Assembly (NCBI RefSeq): GCF_003854895.1
Contig: NZ_CP033966.1
Location: 1,116,001 to 1,180,000, forward strand
Length of the DNA: 64,000 nt
Source: Pigmentiphaga sp. H8
Lineage (GTDB): Bacteria > Pseudomonadota > Gammaproteobacteria > Burkholderiales > Burkholderiaceae_B
Direction: 5' to 3'
Below the pieces are notes generated by a model. It had not been told where the DNA came from. It saw only the letters and a program-made list of their open reading frames with translations, and ran no database searches. Of the stretch, positions 1-7,865 are shown one piece after another. The position numbers and the translations under genes are program-made. How positions within the stretch are numbered: the stretch's first letter is position 1; the number at the start of each line of letters is the position of its first letter.

Positions 1-507
1 GACCTGCACGCCGTAGTTCTCGAGCGGCTCCATGGTCTTGCCGTCGTCGCTGACGGGGCGCGCATCGATGCCCATCATGAGCGGCTGGCTGGGGCCGTAG
101 ATGTCGGCGTCGAGCAGGCCGACGCGCGCGCCTTCGGCCGCCAGCGCCAGGGCCAGGTTGACCGCCGTGGTGCTCTTGCCCACGCCGCCCTTGCCCGAGG
201 CGACGGCGACGATGTTCTTGACGCCCTGGAGCAGCGGCACGCCGCGCTGGACCGCGTGGGCGATGATCTCGCTGCGCACGTTGGCGCTGACGTTGGCGAC
301 GCCGGGCACGGCACGGGCCGCCGCGATCAGCGCGCTGCGCAGGGCGGGGACCTGGCTCTTGGCGGGGTAGCCGAGCAGGACGTCGAAGGAGACGTCGCCG
401 CCGTTGATCTCGATGTTCCTGATGCTGCGCGTCGAGACGAAATCCTTGCCGGTATTGGGATCGACGACGGTTTGCAGGGCCTGGAGCAGGGTTTCGGAAG
501 TGGCCAT
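1..507 (-). CDS. apbC: Mrp/ApbC iron-sulfur cluster carrier ATPase (3' end cut by window)
   Basis: Cytoplasmic P-loop ATPase of the Mrp/NBP35 family, which carries and transfers Fe-S clusters. The start is an ATG at 507, and 169 residues are visible before the left edge; family members are about 360 residues, so roughly half is missing. An N-terminal DUF59/MIP18-type domain covers about residues 5-85. It is followed by the deviant Walker A motif SGKGGVGKS at 104-112 and then LLDADIYGPSQP, the conserved switch segment of this family. The C-terminal CxxC cluster-binding motif lies outside the window. It is transcribed away from mobA across a 113 bp gap. Family assignment is very secure from the motifs alone; the symbol follows family usage. 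Confidence 0.93.
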   Translation of the reverse strand, partial: MATSETLLQALQTVVDPNTGKDFVSTRSIRNIEINGGDVSFDVLLGYPAKSQVPALRSALIAAARAVPGVANVSANVRSEIIAHAVQRGVPLLQGVKNIVAVASGKGGVGKSTTAVNLALALAAEGARVGLLDADIYGPSQPLMMGIDARPVSDDGKTMEPLENYGVQV

Positions 508-607
508 GGGAAGGGGGCGGACTCGTAAGTGGGACGCTGCGTGTCGCAGGCCGATGAGGGATATTAGACCACCAGCCCGCGGGCGGCGAAATCCGTGGCG
601 CCTCGTC

Positions 608-613
608 TATACT
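608..613 (+). promoter_or_regulatory. Candidate -10 box of mobA, giving a near-leaderless mRNA
   Basis: TATACT lies only seven bases before the mobA ATG at 621, so transcription would begin at or next to the start codon. No purine-rich ribosome site precedes the ATG, which fits a leaderless message. The -35 region is not recognisable, so the assignment rests on the -10 match and its spacing. Confidence 0.35.
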
Positions 614-620
614 CAGCCGC

Positions 621-1208
621 ATGATCGACAAGGACTCCATTACCGGCTTGATCCTGGCTGGCGGGCGCGGCAGCCGCATGGGCGGCGTCGACAAGGGCCT
701 GCAGAACTACCAGGGCATTCCGATGGCCATGCATGCGCTGCTCAGGCTGGGGCCCCAGGTGGGACAGGTGCTGGTCAACGCCAACCGCAACCTGGCGGCC
801 TACGAATCCATGGGCGTGCCGGTGTGGCCCGATGCGCTGCCCGACTACGCGGGGCCGCTGGCCGGATTCCTGACCGGGCTCGAGCATTGCGAGACCGACT
901 ACCTGGTCACCGTGCCTTGCGATACCCCCAAGTTTCCCGAGAACCTCGTCGCCCGCCTGGCCGGCGAATTGTCCGGGGCCGGCGCCGAGATCGCCATGGT
1001 GGCCACCCGCCAGGACGGCGCCGTGCGCACCCAGCCCGTGTTCTGCATGCTGCGGGCGGAGCTGCTGGACAGCCTCGTGGCGTTCACCGCCACGGGGGGG
1101 CGCAAGATCGACAAGTGGACCGCCACCCATCGTTGTGTCGAGGTCCTTTTCGACGACCCCGCGGCCTTCGCGGGCGCCAACACGATCGCCGAATTGCAGC
1201 AGCTCTGA
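621..1208 (+). CDS. mobA: Molybdenum cofactor guanylyltransferase MobA
   Basis: Transfers GMP from GTP to molybdopterin cofactor to give the bis-MGD form needed by DMSO-reductase-family enzymes such as formate dehydrogenase and nitrate reductase. The 195-residue length is normal for MobA. The nucleotidyltransferase signature LAGGRGSRMGGVDKG begins near residue 12, and the conserved VTVPCDTP segment with the metal-binding aspartate lies in the middle. It is the first gene of a tight Moco operon, with moeA starting four bases after its stop codon. No Shine-Dalgarno sequence is visible and the -10 box is seven bases upstream, so the message may be leaderless. Confidence 0.95.
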   Translation: MIDKDSITGLILAGGRGSRMGGVDKGLQNYQGIPMAMHALLRLGPQVGQVLVNANRNLAAYESMGVPVWPDALPDYAGPLAGFLTGLEHCETDYLVTVPCDTPKFPENLVARLAGELSGAGAEIAMVATRQDGAVRTQPVFCMLRAELLDSLVAFTATGGRKIDKWTATHRCVEVLFDDPAAFAGANTIAELQQL

Positions 1209-1212
1209 TGCC

Positions 1213-2505
1213 ATGAACGACAAGCCCGCTCCCTCGCTAGAAGAAATTTCGTCCTGTGTCAGCGGCTACGACCCGAACGCGCTGCCGGTCGAGCAGGCCC
1301 GCGAATTCATCGCCCGGCTCGTGCCGCGCGTGGAGGGCGTGGAGATGCTGGCGCTGCGCTCGGCCATGGGGCGCGTGCTGGCGCGCGACATCGTGTCCGA
1401 CATCGACGTCCCGGCCCATGACAACTCGGCCATGGACGGCTACGCGTTCTATGGTTCCGACCTGGCCGCCGGCGGCGACACGGCCTTGCAGGTCGTGGGC
1501 AGCGGCCTGGCCGGCAACGGCTACACGGGCAGCGTCGCGCCCGGACAGTGCGTGCGGATCATGACCGGCGCCACCATGCCCGACGGGCTCGATACCGTGA
1601 TTCCGCAGGAATTCGTCCGGCAGGATGGCGACCGTATCGTCGTGCCCGCCGGCGCGGTCAAGGCCGGCGAGAATCGCCGGCTGGCGGGCGAGGACCTGGC
1701 CCGGGGCGACGTGGCCCTGTCCGCCGGCCGCGTGCTGCGCCCGGCGGACCTGGGCATGCTGGCCTCGCTCGGCCGCGCCGAGGTGCCGGTCTGGCGCCGC
1801 CTGCGCGTGGCGTTCTTCTCCACCGGCAGCGAGCTGCGCTCGATCGGCGAGCCGCTCGATCCGGGCTGCGTGTACGACAGCAACCGCTACACGCTGTGGG
1901 GCATGCTCCAGCGGCTGGGCGTCGACGTGCTCGACATGGGCGTGGTGCGAGACGATCCACAGGCGCTCGAGTCCGCGTTCCGCGATGCGGCCGCGCAGGC
2001 CGACGTGGTCATCACATCGGGCGGCGTGAGCGTGGGCGAGGCCGACTACACCAAGGCCATCATGGCGAAGCTGGGCGATGTGCTGTTCTGGCGCATCGCC
2101 ATGCGGCCGGGCCGCCCCATGGCCATCGGCCGCATCGCCACCGGTGGACGCAGCGCCATCCTGTTCGGCCTGCCCGGCAACCCGGTGGCCGTGATGGTGA
2201 CGTTCTACGCGCTGGTGCGCGACGCCCTCCTGGCCATGGCCGGCGCGCCGGCCCAGCCGCTGCCCATGCTGCGCGCGGCCAGCGCGAGTGCCATCCGCAA
2301 GAAGCCGGGGCGTACCGAATACCAGCGAGGCATCGTCACGCCCGCCGCAGGCGGCGGCTGGGAAGTGCGCATCACCGGTTCGCAGGGGTCGGGCATCCTG
2401 CGCAGCATGAGCCAGGCCAATGGCCTGGTCGTGCTGGGGCACGAGCAGGGCAACGTGGCGGCCGGCGAACCGGTCGACGTCCTGCCTTTCGACGGACTGA
2501 TCTGA
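1213..2505 (+). CDS. moeA: Molybdopterin molybdenumtransferase MoeA
   Basis: Inserts molybdate into adenylylated molybdopterin, the last common step of Moco synthesis. The protein is 430 residues, the usual length for bacterial MoeA. Family marks are the NSAMDGYAF segment near the N-terminus (about residue 71), the MoCF-biosynthesis domain with TSGGVSVGEADYT in the middle, and the GLPGNPVAV loop of the substrate site. The ATG at 1213 is chosen because upstream in-frame codons lie inside mobA. Its stop codon overlaps the mobB start codon, so translation of the two is probably coupled. Confidence 0.95.
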   Translation: MNDKPAPSLEEISSCVSGYDPNALPVEQAREFIARLVPRVEGVEMLALRSAMGRVLARDIVSDIDVPAHDNSAMDGYAFYGSDLAAGGDTALQVVGSGLAGNGYTGSVAPGQCVRIMTGATMPDGLDTVIPQEFVRQDGDRIVVPAGAVKAGENRRLAGEDLARGDVALSAGRVLRPADLGMLASLGRAEVPVWRRLRVAFFSTGSELRSIGEPLDPGCVYDSNRYTLWGMLQRLGVDVLDMGVVRDDPQALESAFRDAAAQADVVITSGGVSVGEADYTKAIMAKLGDVLFWRIAMRPGRPMAIGRIATGGRSAILFGLPGNPVAVMVTFYALVRDALLAMAGAPAQPLPMLRAASASAIRKKPGRTEYQRGIVTPAAGGGWEVRITGSQGSGILRSMSQANGLVVLGHEQGNVAAGEPVDVLPFDGLI

Positions 2506-3035
2506 TGACGCGCGTCCTGGGGCTGGCCGGCTGGAGCGGAGCCGGCAAAACCACATTGCTGACGAGGCTGATCCCCGCGTTGCGGGAGAAGGGCTATAGC
2601 GTATCGACGCTCAAGCATGCGCACCATTCGTTCGACATCGACAAGCCAGGCAAGGATTCCCATCGCCACCGCGAGGCCGGCGCCGGGGAAGTGCTGGTCG
2701 CTTCGGGCAGCCGCTGGGCGCTGATGCACGAGTTGCGGGGCCAGGCCGAGCCCCGCCTGGGCGAGCTGTTGAACAAGTTTTCGCCCGTCGACTTCATCCT
2801 GGTCGAGGGTTTCAAGCGCGATCCGCACGTCAAGATCGAGATCCACCGCGCCGCCAACGGCAAGCCGTGGCTGTATCCCGACGACGCCAGCATAGGCGCC
2901 GTCGCCAGCGACGTGCCGCCCGCGGGCCTGGCATCGCTGCCCTTCGTCGACCTGGACGACCTGCCCGGCATCGCCAACCTGGTCGTGGACCTGGCCTGGC
3001 CGCTAGATCGAACCCTGGCCGCTCTGAGCGCTTAA
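2505..3035 (+). CDS. mobB: Molybdopterin-guanine dinucleotide biosynthesis adaptor MobB
   Basis: GTP-binding partner of MobA that helps guanine dinucleotide cofactor formation. The 176-residue protein begins MTRVLGLAGWSGAGKTT, with a Walker A motif at residues 9-16, and has the LVEGFK segment characteristic of MobB in its second half. The ATG shares one base with the moeA stop codon (TGATG). The mobA-moeA-mobB set is complete here without any moa gene, so molybdopterin itself must be made from genes elsewhere. Confidence 0.93.
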   Translation: MTRVLGLAGWSGAGKTTLLTRLIPALREKGYSVSTLKHAHHSFDIDKPGKDSHRHREAGAGEVLVASGSRWALMHELRGQAEPRLGELLNKFSPVDFILVEGFKRDPHVKIEIHRAANGKPWLYPDDASIGAVASDVPPAGLASLPFVDLDDLPGIANLVVDLAWPLDRTLAALSA

Positions 3036-3065
3036 CAGACCCCATTCATCAGCCTGTTGGTTGCC

Positions 3066-3140
3066 GGGGCACCGCGGATCCGGCTTTGCCGGTCCGCTGG
3101 TGCCGCCCCCTGGGGGGGCGCGTAAGCGCGTAGGGGGGGC
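3066..3140 (+). repeat. Intergenic dyad-rich repeat, copy A
   Basis: One of five related elements of about 75 bp in this window; the others begin near 15105, 24413, 41875 and 42111. The order of parts is GGATCCGGC-loop-GCCGGTCC, then a CCCCCTGGGGGG dyad, then GCGCGTAAGCGCG, ending in TAGGGGGGG. This copy lies between the convergent mobB and the dehydrogenase gene. Its G-run end abuts the stop codon of the dehydrogenase (3141), so read from that gene it starts with a C-run. It may act in termination or 3'-end protection, but no function is shown by the sequence. Confidence 0.8.
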
Positions 3141-4043
3141 CTACCCTAACCGTTTAATCAGGGACGAGGTGTCCCAGCGGCTGCCACCCATCTGCTGCAC
3201 GTCGGCATAGAACTGGTCGACCAGCGCCGTGACGGGCAGCCGCGCGCCGTTGCTGCGGCTTTCGTCCAGCACCAGGCCCAGGTCCTTGCGCATCCAGTCC
3301 ACCGCGAAGCCGAAGTCGAACTGGCCGTCCACCATGGTCGCGCCGCGGTTCTCCATCTGCCAGCTTTGCGCCGCTCCCTTGGAGATCACCTCCAGGACGA
3401 GCTGCATGTCCAGCCCGGCCTTCTGCCCGAACGCGATGCCCTCGGACAGCCCCTGCACCAGTCCGGCGATGCAGATCTGGTTGACCATCTTGGCCAACTG
3501 GCCGGCGCCGGATTCGCCGATCAGGGTGACCGCCCGCGAATAGGCCAGCGCCACGGGTTTCATGCGTTCGAAGGCCTTGGCGTCGCCGCCGCACATCACC
3601 GTGAGCACGCCGTTGACCGCGCCGGCCTGGCCGCCCGAGACGGGCGCGTCGATGAAGGCGACTTCCTGGTCCCGGGCCGCGGCGTGCAGCTCGCGCGCGA
3701 CCTTGGCCGAGGCCGTGGTGTGGTCCACCAGCAGCGCGCCGGCCTTCATGCCGGCCAGGGCGCCGTCGGCGCCCAGCACGACGCTGCGCAGGTCGTCGTC
3801 GTTGCCGACGCACAGGAAGACCATGTCGGCGTCCTGGGCAGCTTCGCGCGGGGTCGGCGCGTGGCTGCCGCCGAATTCCTGCACCCAGTCGCGAGCCTTG
3901 GACGGGGTGCGGTTGTAGACCCGGACCGCATGCCCGGCCTGGGCCAGGTGGCCGGCCATGGGAAAGCCCATGACGCCCAGGCCGATGAAGCTGACGTTGA
4001 GCGGGGAGGTGCTGTCGTAGGTCTTGGTGCCAATCGATGCCAT
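3141..4043 (-). CDS. NAD(P)-dependent beta-hydroxyacid dehydrogenase (3-hydroxyisobutyrate dehydrogenase family)
   Basis: Cytoplasmic oxidoreductase of 300 residues that oxidises a short beta-hydroxyacid or reduces the matching semialdehyde. The Rossmann motif GLGVMG is at 21-26. The substrate-binding signature DAPVSGG is at 132-138, and the catalytic lysine is K185 in GQLAKMVNQ. These are the family hallmarks of 3-hydroxyisobutyrate, tartronate semialdehyde and 2-(hydroxymethyl)glutarate dehydrogenases, and the exact substrate cannot be told from the motifs. It stands alone between mobB and tctA. A region with a different G/C-rich repeat and a strong terminator separates it from tctA. Confidence 0.88.
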   Translation of the reverse strand: MASIGTKTYDSTSPLNVSFIGLGVMGFPMAGHLAQAGHAVRVYNRTPSKARDWVQEFGGSHAPTPREAAQDADMVFLCVGNDDDLRSVVLGADGALAGMKAGALLVDHTTASAKVARELHAAARDQEVAFIDAPVSGGQAGAVNGVLTVMCGGDAKAFERMKPVALAYSRAVTLIGESGAGQLAKMVNQICIAGLVQGLSEGIAFGQKAGLDMQLVLEVISKGAAQSWQMENRGATMVDGQFDFGFAVDWMRKDLGLVLDESRSNGARLPVTALVDQFYADVQQMGGSRWDTSSLIKRLG

Positions 4044-4139
4044 GCTGATTCTCCATTGCCAGAGGCAAGTGTATAGCGTCCCGGATGCCGGTTTCCGGCG
4101 GATGCGAAGGGAGCGATGTCCGAGCCGCGCGCAAGAAAA

Positions 4140-4217
4140 AAGACCCCCACGCTTGCCGCTTCGCCGCGGCGCTGCCCCCCAAGGGGGCGCTTTTTCATCT
4201 TGGGGCGGCCCGGCAAT
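4140..4217 (+). repeat. G/C-rich intergenic repeat-like element of a second type
   Basis: The stretch contains CCCCCACGCTTGCCGC, a CCCCCCAAGGGGG dyad followed by CGCTTTTTC, and then CTTGGGGCGGCC. It resembles the five-copy family in having a C-run, a small GC-rich hairpin and a CCCCC/GGGGG dyad, but the order and spacing differ. No second copy was found in this window, so calling it a repeat is inference from its composition. Confidence 0.35.
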
Positions 4218-4246
4218 GAAAAAAGGCGCCCGGAGGCGCCTTTTTT
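4218..4246 (-). terminator. Rho-independent terminator downstream of tctA, bidirectional
   Basis: The stem GGCGCC-CGGA-GGCGCC is flanked by an A-run on one side and a T-run on the other, so it can end transcription from either strand. It lies 29 bases after the tctA stop codon and most probably ends the tctB-tctA transcript. Confidence 0.85.
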
Positions 4247-4274
4247 CTTGCAGCCGCTGTAGCGGCTGGTGTCG

Positions 4275-5777
4275 TCAGTCTTCGACGAAGGTTTCTTCGC
4301 GCTTCCTGCGGATCGTGGGAGAGGCCACGATCAGCACCAGGATGACGGCGATGACCAGCAGGGTCGCCGACAGCGGGCGGGTCACGAAGGTCGTGAAGTC
4401 ACCACGCGACAGGAGCAGGGCGCGGCGGAAGTTCTCTTCCATCATGGGACCCAGCACCAGGCCCAGCAGCAGGGGAGCACCTTCGCACTTCAGCTTGGAC
4501 CAGGTGTAGCCGATCAGACCGAAGGCTGCCGTCATCCAGATGTCGAACACGTTGTAGTTCAGCGTGTAGACACCGATCGAGCAGATCAGCAGGATGGCCG
4601 GGAACAGGATGGGGTAGGGAACCTTCAGCAGCTTGACCCAGATACCGATCAGCGGCAGGTTCAGGATCACCAGCATCAGGTTGCCGATCCACATCGACAC
4701 GATCAGGCCCCAGAACAGGTCCGGGTTGCTGGTCATGACCTGGGGACCAGGCTGGATGTTGTGGATGGTCATGGCGCCGACCATCAGCGCCATGATCGCG
4801 TTACCCGGGATACCCAGCGTCAGCAGCGGGATGAAGGAGGTCTGCGAGCCGGCGTTGTTGGCCGATTCCGGACCCGCCACGCCGCGGATGTTGCCCTTGC
4901 CGAAGCTGGAGGGATCCTTGGCGAGCTTCTTTTCCACCGTGTACGAGGCGAACGAAGACATCACCGCGCCGCCGCCGGGCAGGATGCCCAGGGACGAACC
5001 GATGGCCGTGCCGCGGATGATGGCGGGCGCGGCTTCCTTCAGGTCGCTCCAGGTCGGGTACAGGTGGCCGATCTTGTCCAGGAAGACTTCGCGCTCTTCC
5101 TTCTGCTCGACGTTGTTGATGATTTCCGAGAAGCCGAACACACCCATGGCGACCGCGGCGAAGTCGATGCCGTCGGTCAGTTCGGGGATGCCGAAGGAGA
5201 AGCGGGCCACGCCCGAGTTCACGTCCGTGCCGACCATGCCGATCAGCAGGCCCAGCAAGATCATGCAGATGGCCTTGACCAGCGAACCCGACGCCAGCAC
5301 GACCGCGCCGACCAGGCCCAGGCACATCAGCGAGAAGTATTCCGCGGGACCGAACTGGAACGCCACTTCGGCCAGCGGGGGCGCGAAGGCGGCGATCAGC
5401 AGCGTACCCACGCAGCCGGCGAAGAACGATCCGATGGCCGCGATGGCCAGCGCCTGTCCGGCGCGGCCGTTCCGCGCCATCTGGTAGCCGTCCAGGCAGG
5501 TCACCACCGCGGAGGTTTCACCCGGCAGGTTGACCAGGATGGCGGTGGTCGAACCGCCGTACTGGGCGCCGTAGTAGATACCGGCCAGCATGATCAGGCC
5601 GGCCACCGGGGGCAGCGCATAGGTGATGGGCAGCAGCATCGCGATGGTCGGAACGGGACCCAAGCCGGGCAGCACGCCCACCAAGGTCCCGATCAGGCAA
5701 CCGAGAAATGCGTAGATGATGTTCTGAAACGAAAGCGCCGTTTCAAAACCTAGGGCCAAGTGCTCTAACACTTCCAT
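4275..5777 (-). CDS. tctA: Tripartite tricarboxylate transporter large permease subunit TctA
   Basis: Large inner-membrane subunit of a TTT-family secondary transporter, which takes up di- and tricarboxylates or other organic acids delivered by a periplasmic Bug/TctC receptor. The 500-residue length and a run of about a dozen hydrophobic segments fit TctA. The conserved loop GVLPGLGPVPT is near residue 34, and GIYYGAQYGGSTTAILVNLP follows in the next segment; both are strong family signatures. It follows tctB by 12 bases in one operon and ends at a strong terminator. No receptor gene is in the operon. The nearest of the seven receptors in the window is at 6857, beyond a small regulator gene. 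Confidence 0.96.
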   Translation of the reverse strand: MEVLEHLALGFETALSFQNIIYAFLGCLIGTLVGVLPGLGPVPTIAMLLPITYALPPVAGLIMLAGIYYGAQYGGSTTAILVNLPGETSAVVTCLDGYQMARNGRAGQALAIAAIGSFFAGCVGTLLIAAFAPPLAEVAFQFGPAEYFSLMCLGLVGAVVLASGSLVKAICMILLGLLIGMVGTDVNSGVARFSFGIPELTDGIDFAAVAMGVFGFSEIINNVEQKEEREVFLDKIGHLYPTWSDLKEAAPAIIRGTAIGSSLGILPGGGAVMSSFASYTVEKKLAKDPSSFGKGNIRGVAGPESANNAGSQTSFIPLLTLGIPGNAIMALMVGAMTIHNIQPGPQVMTSNPDLFWGLIVSMWIGNLMLVILNLPLIGIWVKLLKVPYPILFPAILLICSIGVYTLNYNVFDIWMTAAFGLIGYTWSKLKCEGAPLLLGLVLGPMMEENFRRALLLSRGDFTTFVTRPLSATLLVIAVILVLIVASPTIRRKREETFVED

Positions 5778-5789
5778 GGATGGCTTTCC

Positions 5790-6254
5790 TTAGTTCAAAC
5801 CGAGAAACGAAGGCCACAGCGGGAAGATCAGACCCAGGCCCACAATGAAGATGAGGTGGACGGCAATCACCAGGCAGATGCCGTTGATGATGGCCGTTTT
5901 CCACTTGAATTCGTGGCTGGCCATGCTGGACAGCAGCACGAGCAGGAATGCCGACACATACACGCCCAGGGGACGCAGCAGGATGCCGAACAGCACCACG
6001 TTGCCCAGGATGATGCCCGTGGTCTTGAGATTGAATTTCGCGATCTCGGTGGGTTCAGCCTTGGGCGACAGGGCGGAGATGCCGATGATCGCGCCGAGGA
6101 TCGCCAGGATCACGCCCAGCCAGAACGGGAAGTAGCCCGGCCCCATCTTGGCTGCCGTCCCCATCTGGTACTCGACGGCGAACCCGGCAAAAAATAGCCC
6201 GAGGCAGACGAACATCACCCCGGACCAGAAATTTTGTTTTGACTGAATGCGCAT
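5790..6254 (-). CDS. tctB: Tripartite tricarboxylate transporter small permease subunit TctB
   Basis: Small membrane subunit of the TTT transporter, working with TctA. The 154-residue protein has four predicted hydrophobic segments: FWSGVMFVCLGLFFAGF near the start, a second around the GYFPFWLGVILAILG motif, and a close pair in the C-terminal half. The ATG at 6254 is chosen over an upstream in-frame codon at 6296 because an AGGAG sequence lies at a suitable distance before it. TctA follows at once. The 267 bp region upstream, shared with a divergent HTH gene, is rich in palindromes and is the likely control region. Confidence 0.93.
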   Translation of the reverse strand: MRIQSKQNFWSGVMFVCLGLFFAGFAVEYQMGTAAKMGPGYFPFWLGVILAILGAIIGISALSPKAEPTEIAKFNLKTTGIILGNVVLFGILLRPLGVYVSAFLLVLLSSMASHEFKWKTAIINGICLVIAVHLIFIVGLGLIFPLWPSFLGLN

Positions 6255-6303
6255 TGGAAGTGGGCTCCTATCTGACTTCACTTGCAAGGCCGGCATGTTA
6301 GCT

Positions 6304-6400
6304 CACGCGAAGCAAGCGTGAATAACGAAATTGCTCGCAATGAGTCGGGGTTTTCCCGAAAAATGATGGATCGGCACAACTTTGTGCCAAATTGATCAAT
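6304..6400. promoter_or_regulatory. Cluster of dyads in the tctB / LuxR-like divergent control region
   Basis: Five dyads lie within 97 bases: CACGC-N7-GCGTG (6304-6320), ATTGC-TC-GCAAT (6330-6341), TCGGG-N5-CCCGA (6345-6359), GGCACAA-CT-TTGTGCC (6373-6388) and the perfect palindrome ATTGATCAAT (6391-6400). Such density between divergent genes suggests operator sites for one or more regulators of organic-acid uptake. Which protein binds is unknown; the HTH protein at 6522 is the obvious local candidate. Confidence 0.5.
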
Positions 6401-6521
6401 AGGATGTTCAGACTCCTGTCAGCCTTGACAGCTTTTTCGCACCGGAAGTGTCGTGCCAGACTTCCCCCGGGGCGCGCAAGACCCCACCCATGACAAGCTT
6501 ATCAATGAAGGGGGGAGCACG

Positions 6522-6824
6522 ATGAAGTCGATGTACGGGTGGCAGGATGGCGGGGAACGCGGCAAGTCCCTGACGCCACGGGAACGCGAAGTCATGGACC
6601 TGCTGGTCGAGGGGCGTGCCAACAAGGTGATCGCCGACCGGCTGGGCATATCCATCCGGACCGTGGAGGTCCATCGCGCGCGGGTGCTGGCCAAGCTGGG
6701 CGTGCGCAACGCGGTCGAACTGGTCTGGCGGATGCACACGCACAAAATGGCGGTGGTGGCCGAGATGCAGGGCCTGCGGGTGGCCGAGGGCGGCGCGGGT
6801 GACTGCGATCTCCACGCCGATTGA
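6522..6824 (+). CDS. Standalone LuxR/FixJ-type HTH DNA-binding protein
   Basis: A 100-residue protein made almost only of a GerE/LuxR-type helix-turn-helix domain, about residues 16-66. It contains LTPREREVMDLL, the recognition region ISIRTVEVHRARVLAKL and the terminal NAVELV. There is no receiver or ligand domain, unlike the usual response regulators of about 210 residues. The ATG at 6522 follows an excellent GGGGGGAG ribosome site; a longer in-frame start at 6453 has no such support. It is divergent from tctB across a dyad-rich region, so a role in controlling tctBA is plausible. It could act alone or dimerise with another regulator. Confidence 0.82.
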   Translation: MKSMYGWQDGGERGKSLTPREREVMDLLVEGRANKVIADRLGISIRTVEVHRARVLAKLGVRNAVELVWRMHTHKMAVVAEMQGLRVAEGGAGDCDLHAD

Positions 6825-6856
6825 GCAGAGGGCCGGACCTGCATCCGGCCTCCCGC

Positions 6857-7852
6857 TCAGTTCAGCCTGGCGCCCGAGATCCTGACGATCTCGGCGTACT
6901 TGCGCAGGTCGGACTGCACCAGCGCGGCCAGCGACGCGGGCGTGCCGGGCGCGGCGTCCGAGCCCATGCCGGCCAGGCGCTGGCGCATGTCGGGGCTGCC
7001 GAGCGCCTGCGCGTATTCATGATGGAGTTTTTGCACCACGTTTTCAGGCGTGTGCGCCGGCGCGAAGATCCCGAACCACGTTCCCAGGTCGAAGTCCGGC
7101 ACGCCGGCCTGCATCATGGTCGGCACCTCGGGCAGCAGGCGCGACCGGGCCGCCGTGGTGACCGCCAGGGCCTTGAGCTTGCCCGCGGCGATCAGCGGCG
7201 AGGCGGCGGCGAGGTTGTCGAACATGAAGTCGGTCTGCCCGCTCATCAGCGCCAGCTGCGCTGGTGTGGCGCCGGCGTAGGGGATGTGCGCGGCAAATAC
7301 GCCGGCGCGGGTCTTCAGGAGTTCCCCCGCCAGGTGCCCGGCACTGCCGTTGCCGCCCGAACCCATGTTGAGCTTGCCCGGGTTGCGCCGCGCGTAGCCG
7401 ATCAGGTCCTGCACGGTCTGGATGCCCAGCCTGGCGGACGTGGCGGGGTTCATCACCAGGACGTTGGGCACCGACGCCACGAGCACGATGGGCGCGAAGT
7501 CCTTGACCGGATCGTAGGGGATGGAAGGGAAGAGCGCCGGGTTGATCGCATGCGTGGCGACTGCCCCCATCACCAGCGTGTAGCCGTCCGGCGCGGACTT
7601 GGCGACGAGGTCGGCGCCGATGTTGCCGCCGGCGCCCGGCTTGTTTTCGACGACCACGGGCTGGCCCAGCGCGGGGCGGACTTTTTCGGCCAGCGCGCGC
7701 GCCATGATGTCCAGCGGGCCGCCGGGGGGATACGGCACGACGAAGCGGACGGGATGCATGGGGTAGGCGGAGTCCTGCGCGGCGGCCGGCCCGGACAGGC
7801 TGGCCGCCGCGACCATCGCGCCGCAGGCGAGCAAGATCCGGCGTCGGTTCAT
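6857..7852 (-). CDS. Bug/TctC-family tripartite tricarboxylate transporter receptor
   Basis: Periplasmic substrate-binding protein of 331 residues that presents an organic acid or similar ligand to a TctAB permease. An export signal covers about residues 1-25, with cleavage probable after the AAA-Q junction. The family marks are VVPYPPGGPLDIMARALA, VVVENKPGAGGNIGA and the APDGYTLVMG loop. It begins 13 bases after msrA on the same strand, so it may be co-transcribed with it. The ligand cannot be predicted from sequence. It is the receptor closest to tctBA, but it is transcribed separately. Confidence 0.94.
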   Translation of the reverse strand: MNRRRILLACGAMVAAASLSGPAAAQDSAYPMHPVRFVVPYPPGGPLDIMARALAEKVRPALGQPVVVENKPGAGGNIGADLVAKSAPDGYTLVMGAVATHAINPALFPSIPYDPVKDFAPIVLVASVPNVLVMNPATSARLGIQTVQDLIGYARRNPGKLNMGSGGNGSAGHLAGELLKTRAGVFAAHIPYAGATPAQLALMSGQTDFMFDNLAAASPLIAAGKLKALAVTTAARSRLLPEVPTMMQAGVPDFDLGTWFGIFAPAHTPENVVQKLHHEYAQALGSPDMRQRLAGMGSDAAPGTPASLAALVQSDLRKYAEIVRISGARLN

Positions 7853-7865
7853 GAGGGATGTTCCT

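Noticed and set aside
4269..5753. Open frame of nearly 500 codons opposite tctA
   Set aside because: Glutamine-, histidine- and arginine-rich antisense frame without a domain; tctA is unambiguous.
6370..6390. Possible sigma-54 promoter (TTGGCAC on the minus strand) before tctB
   Set aside because: The GG-to-GC spacing is 11 bases and not 10, and the sequence is better explained as part of the GGCACAA/TTGTGCC dyad.
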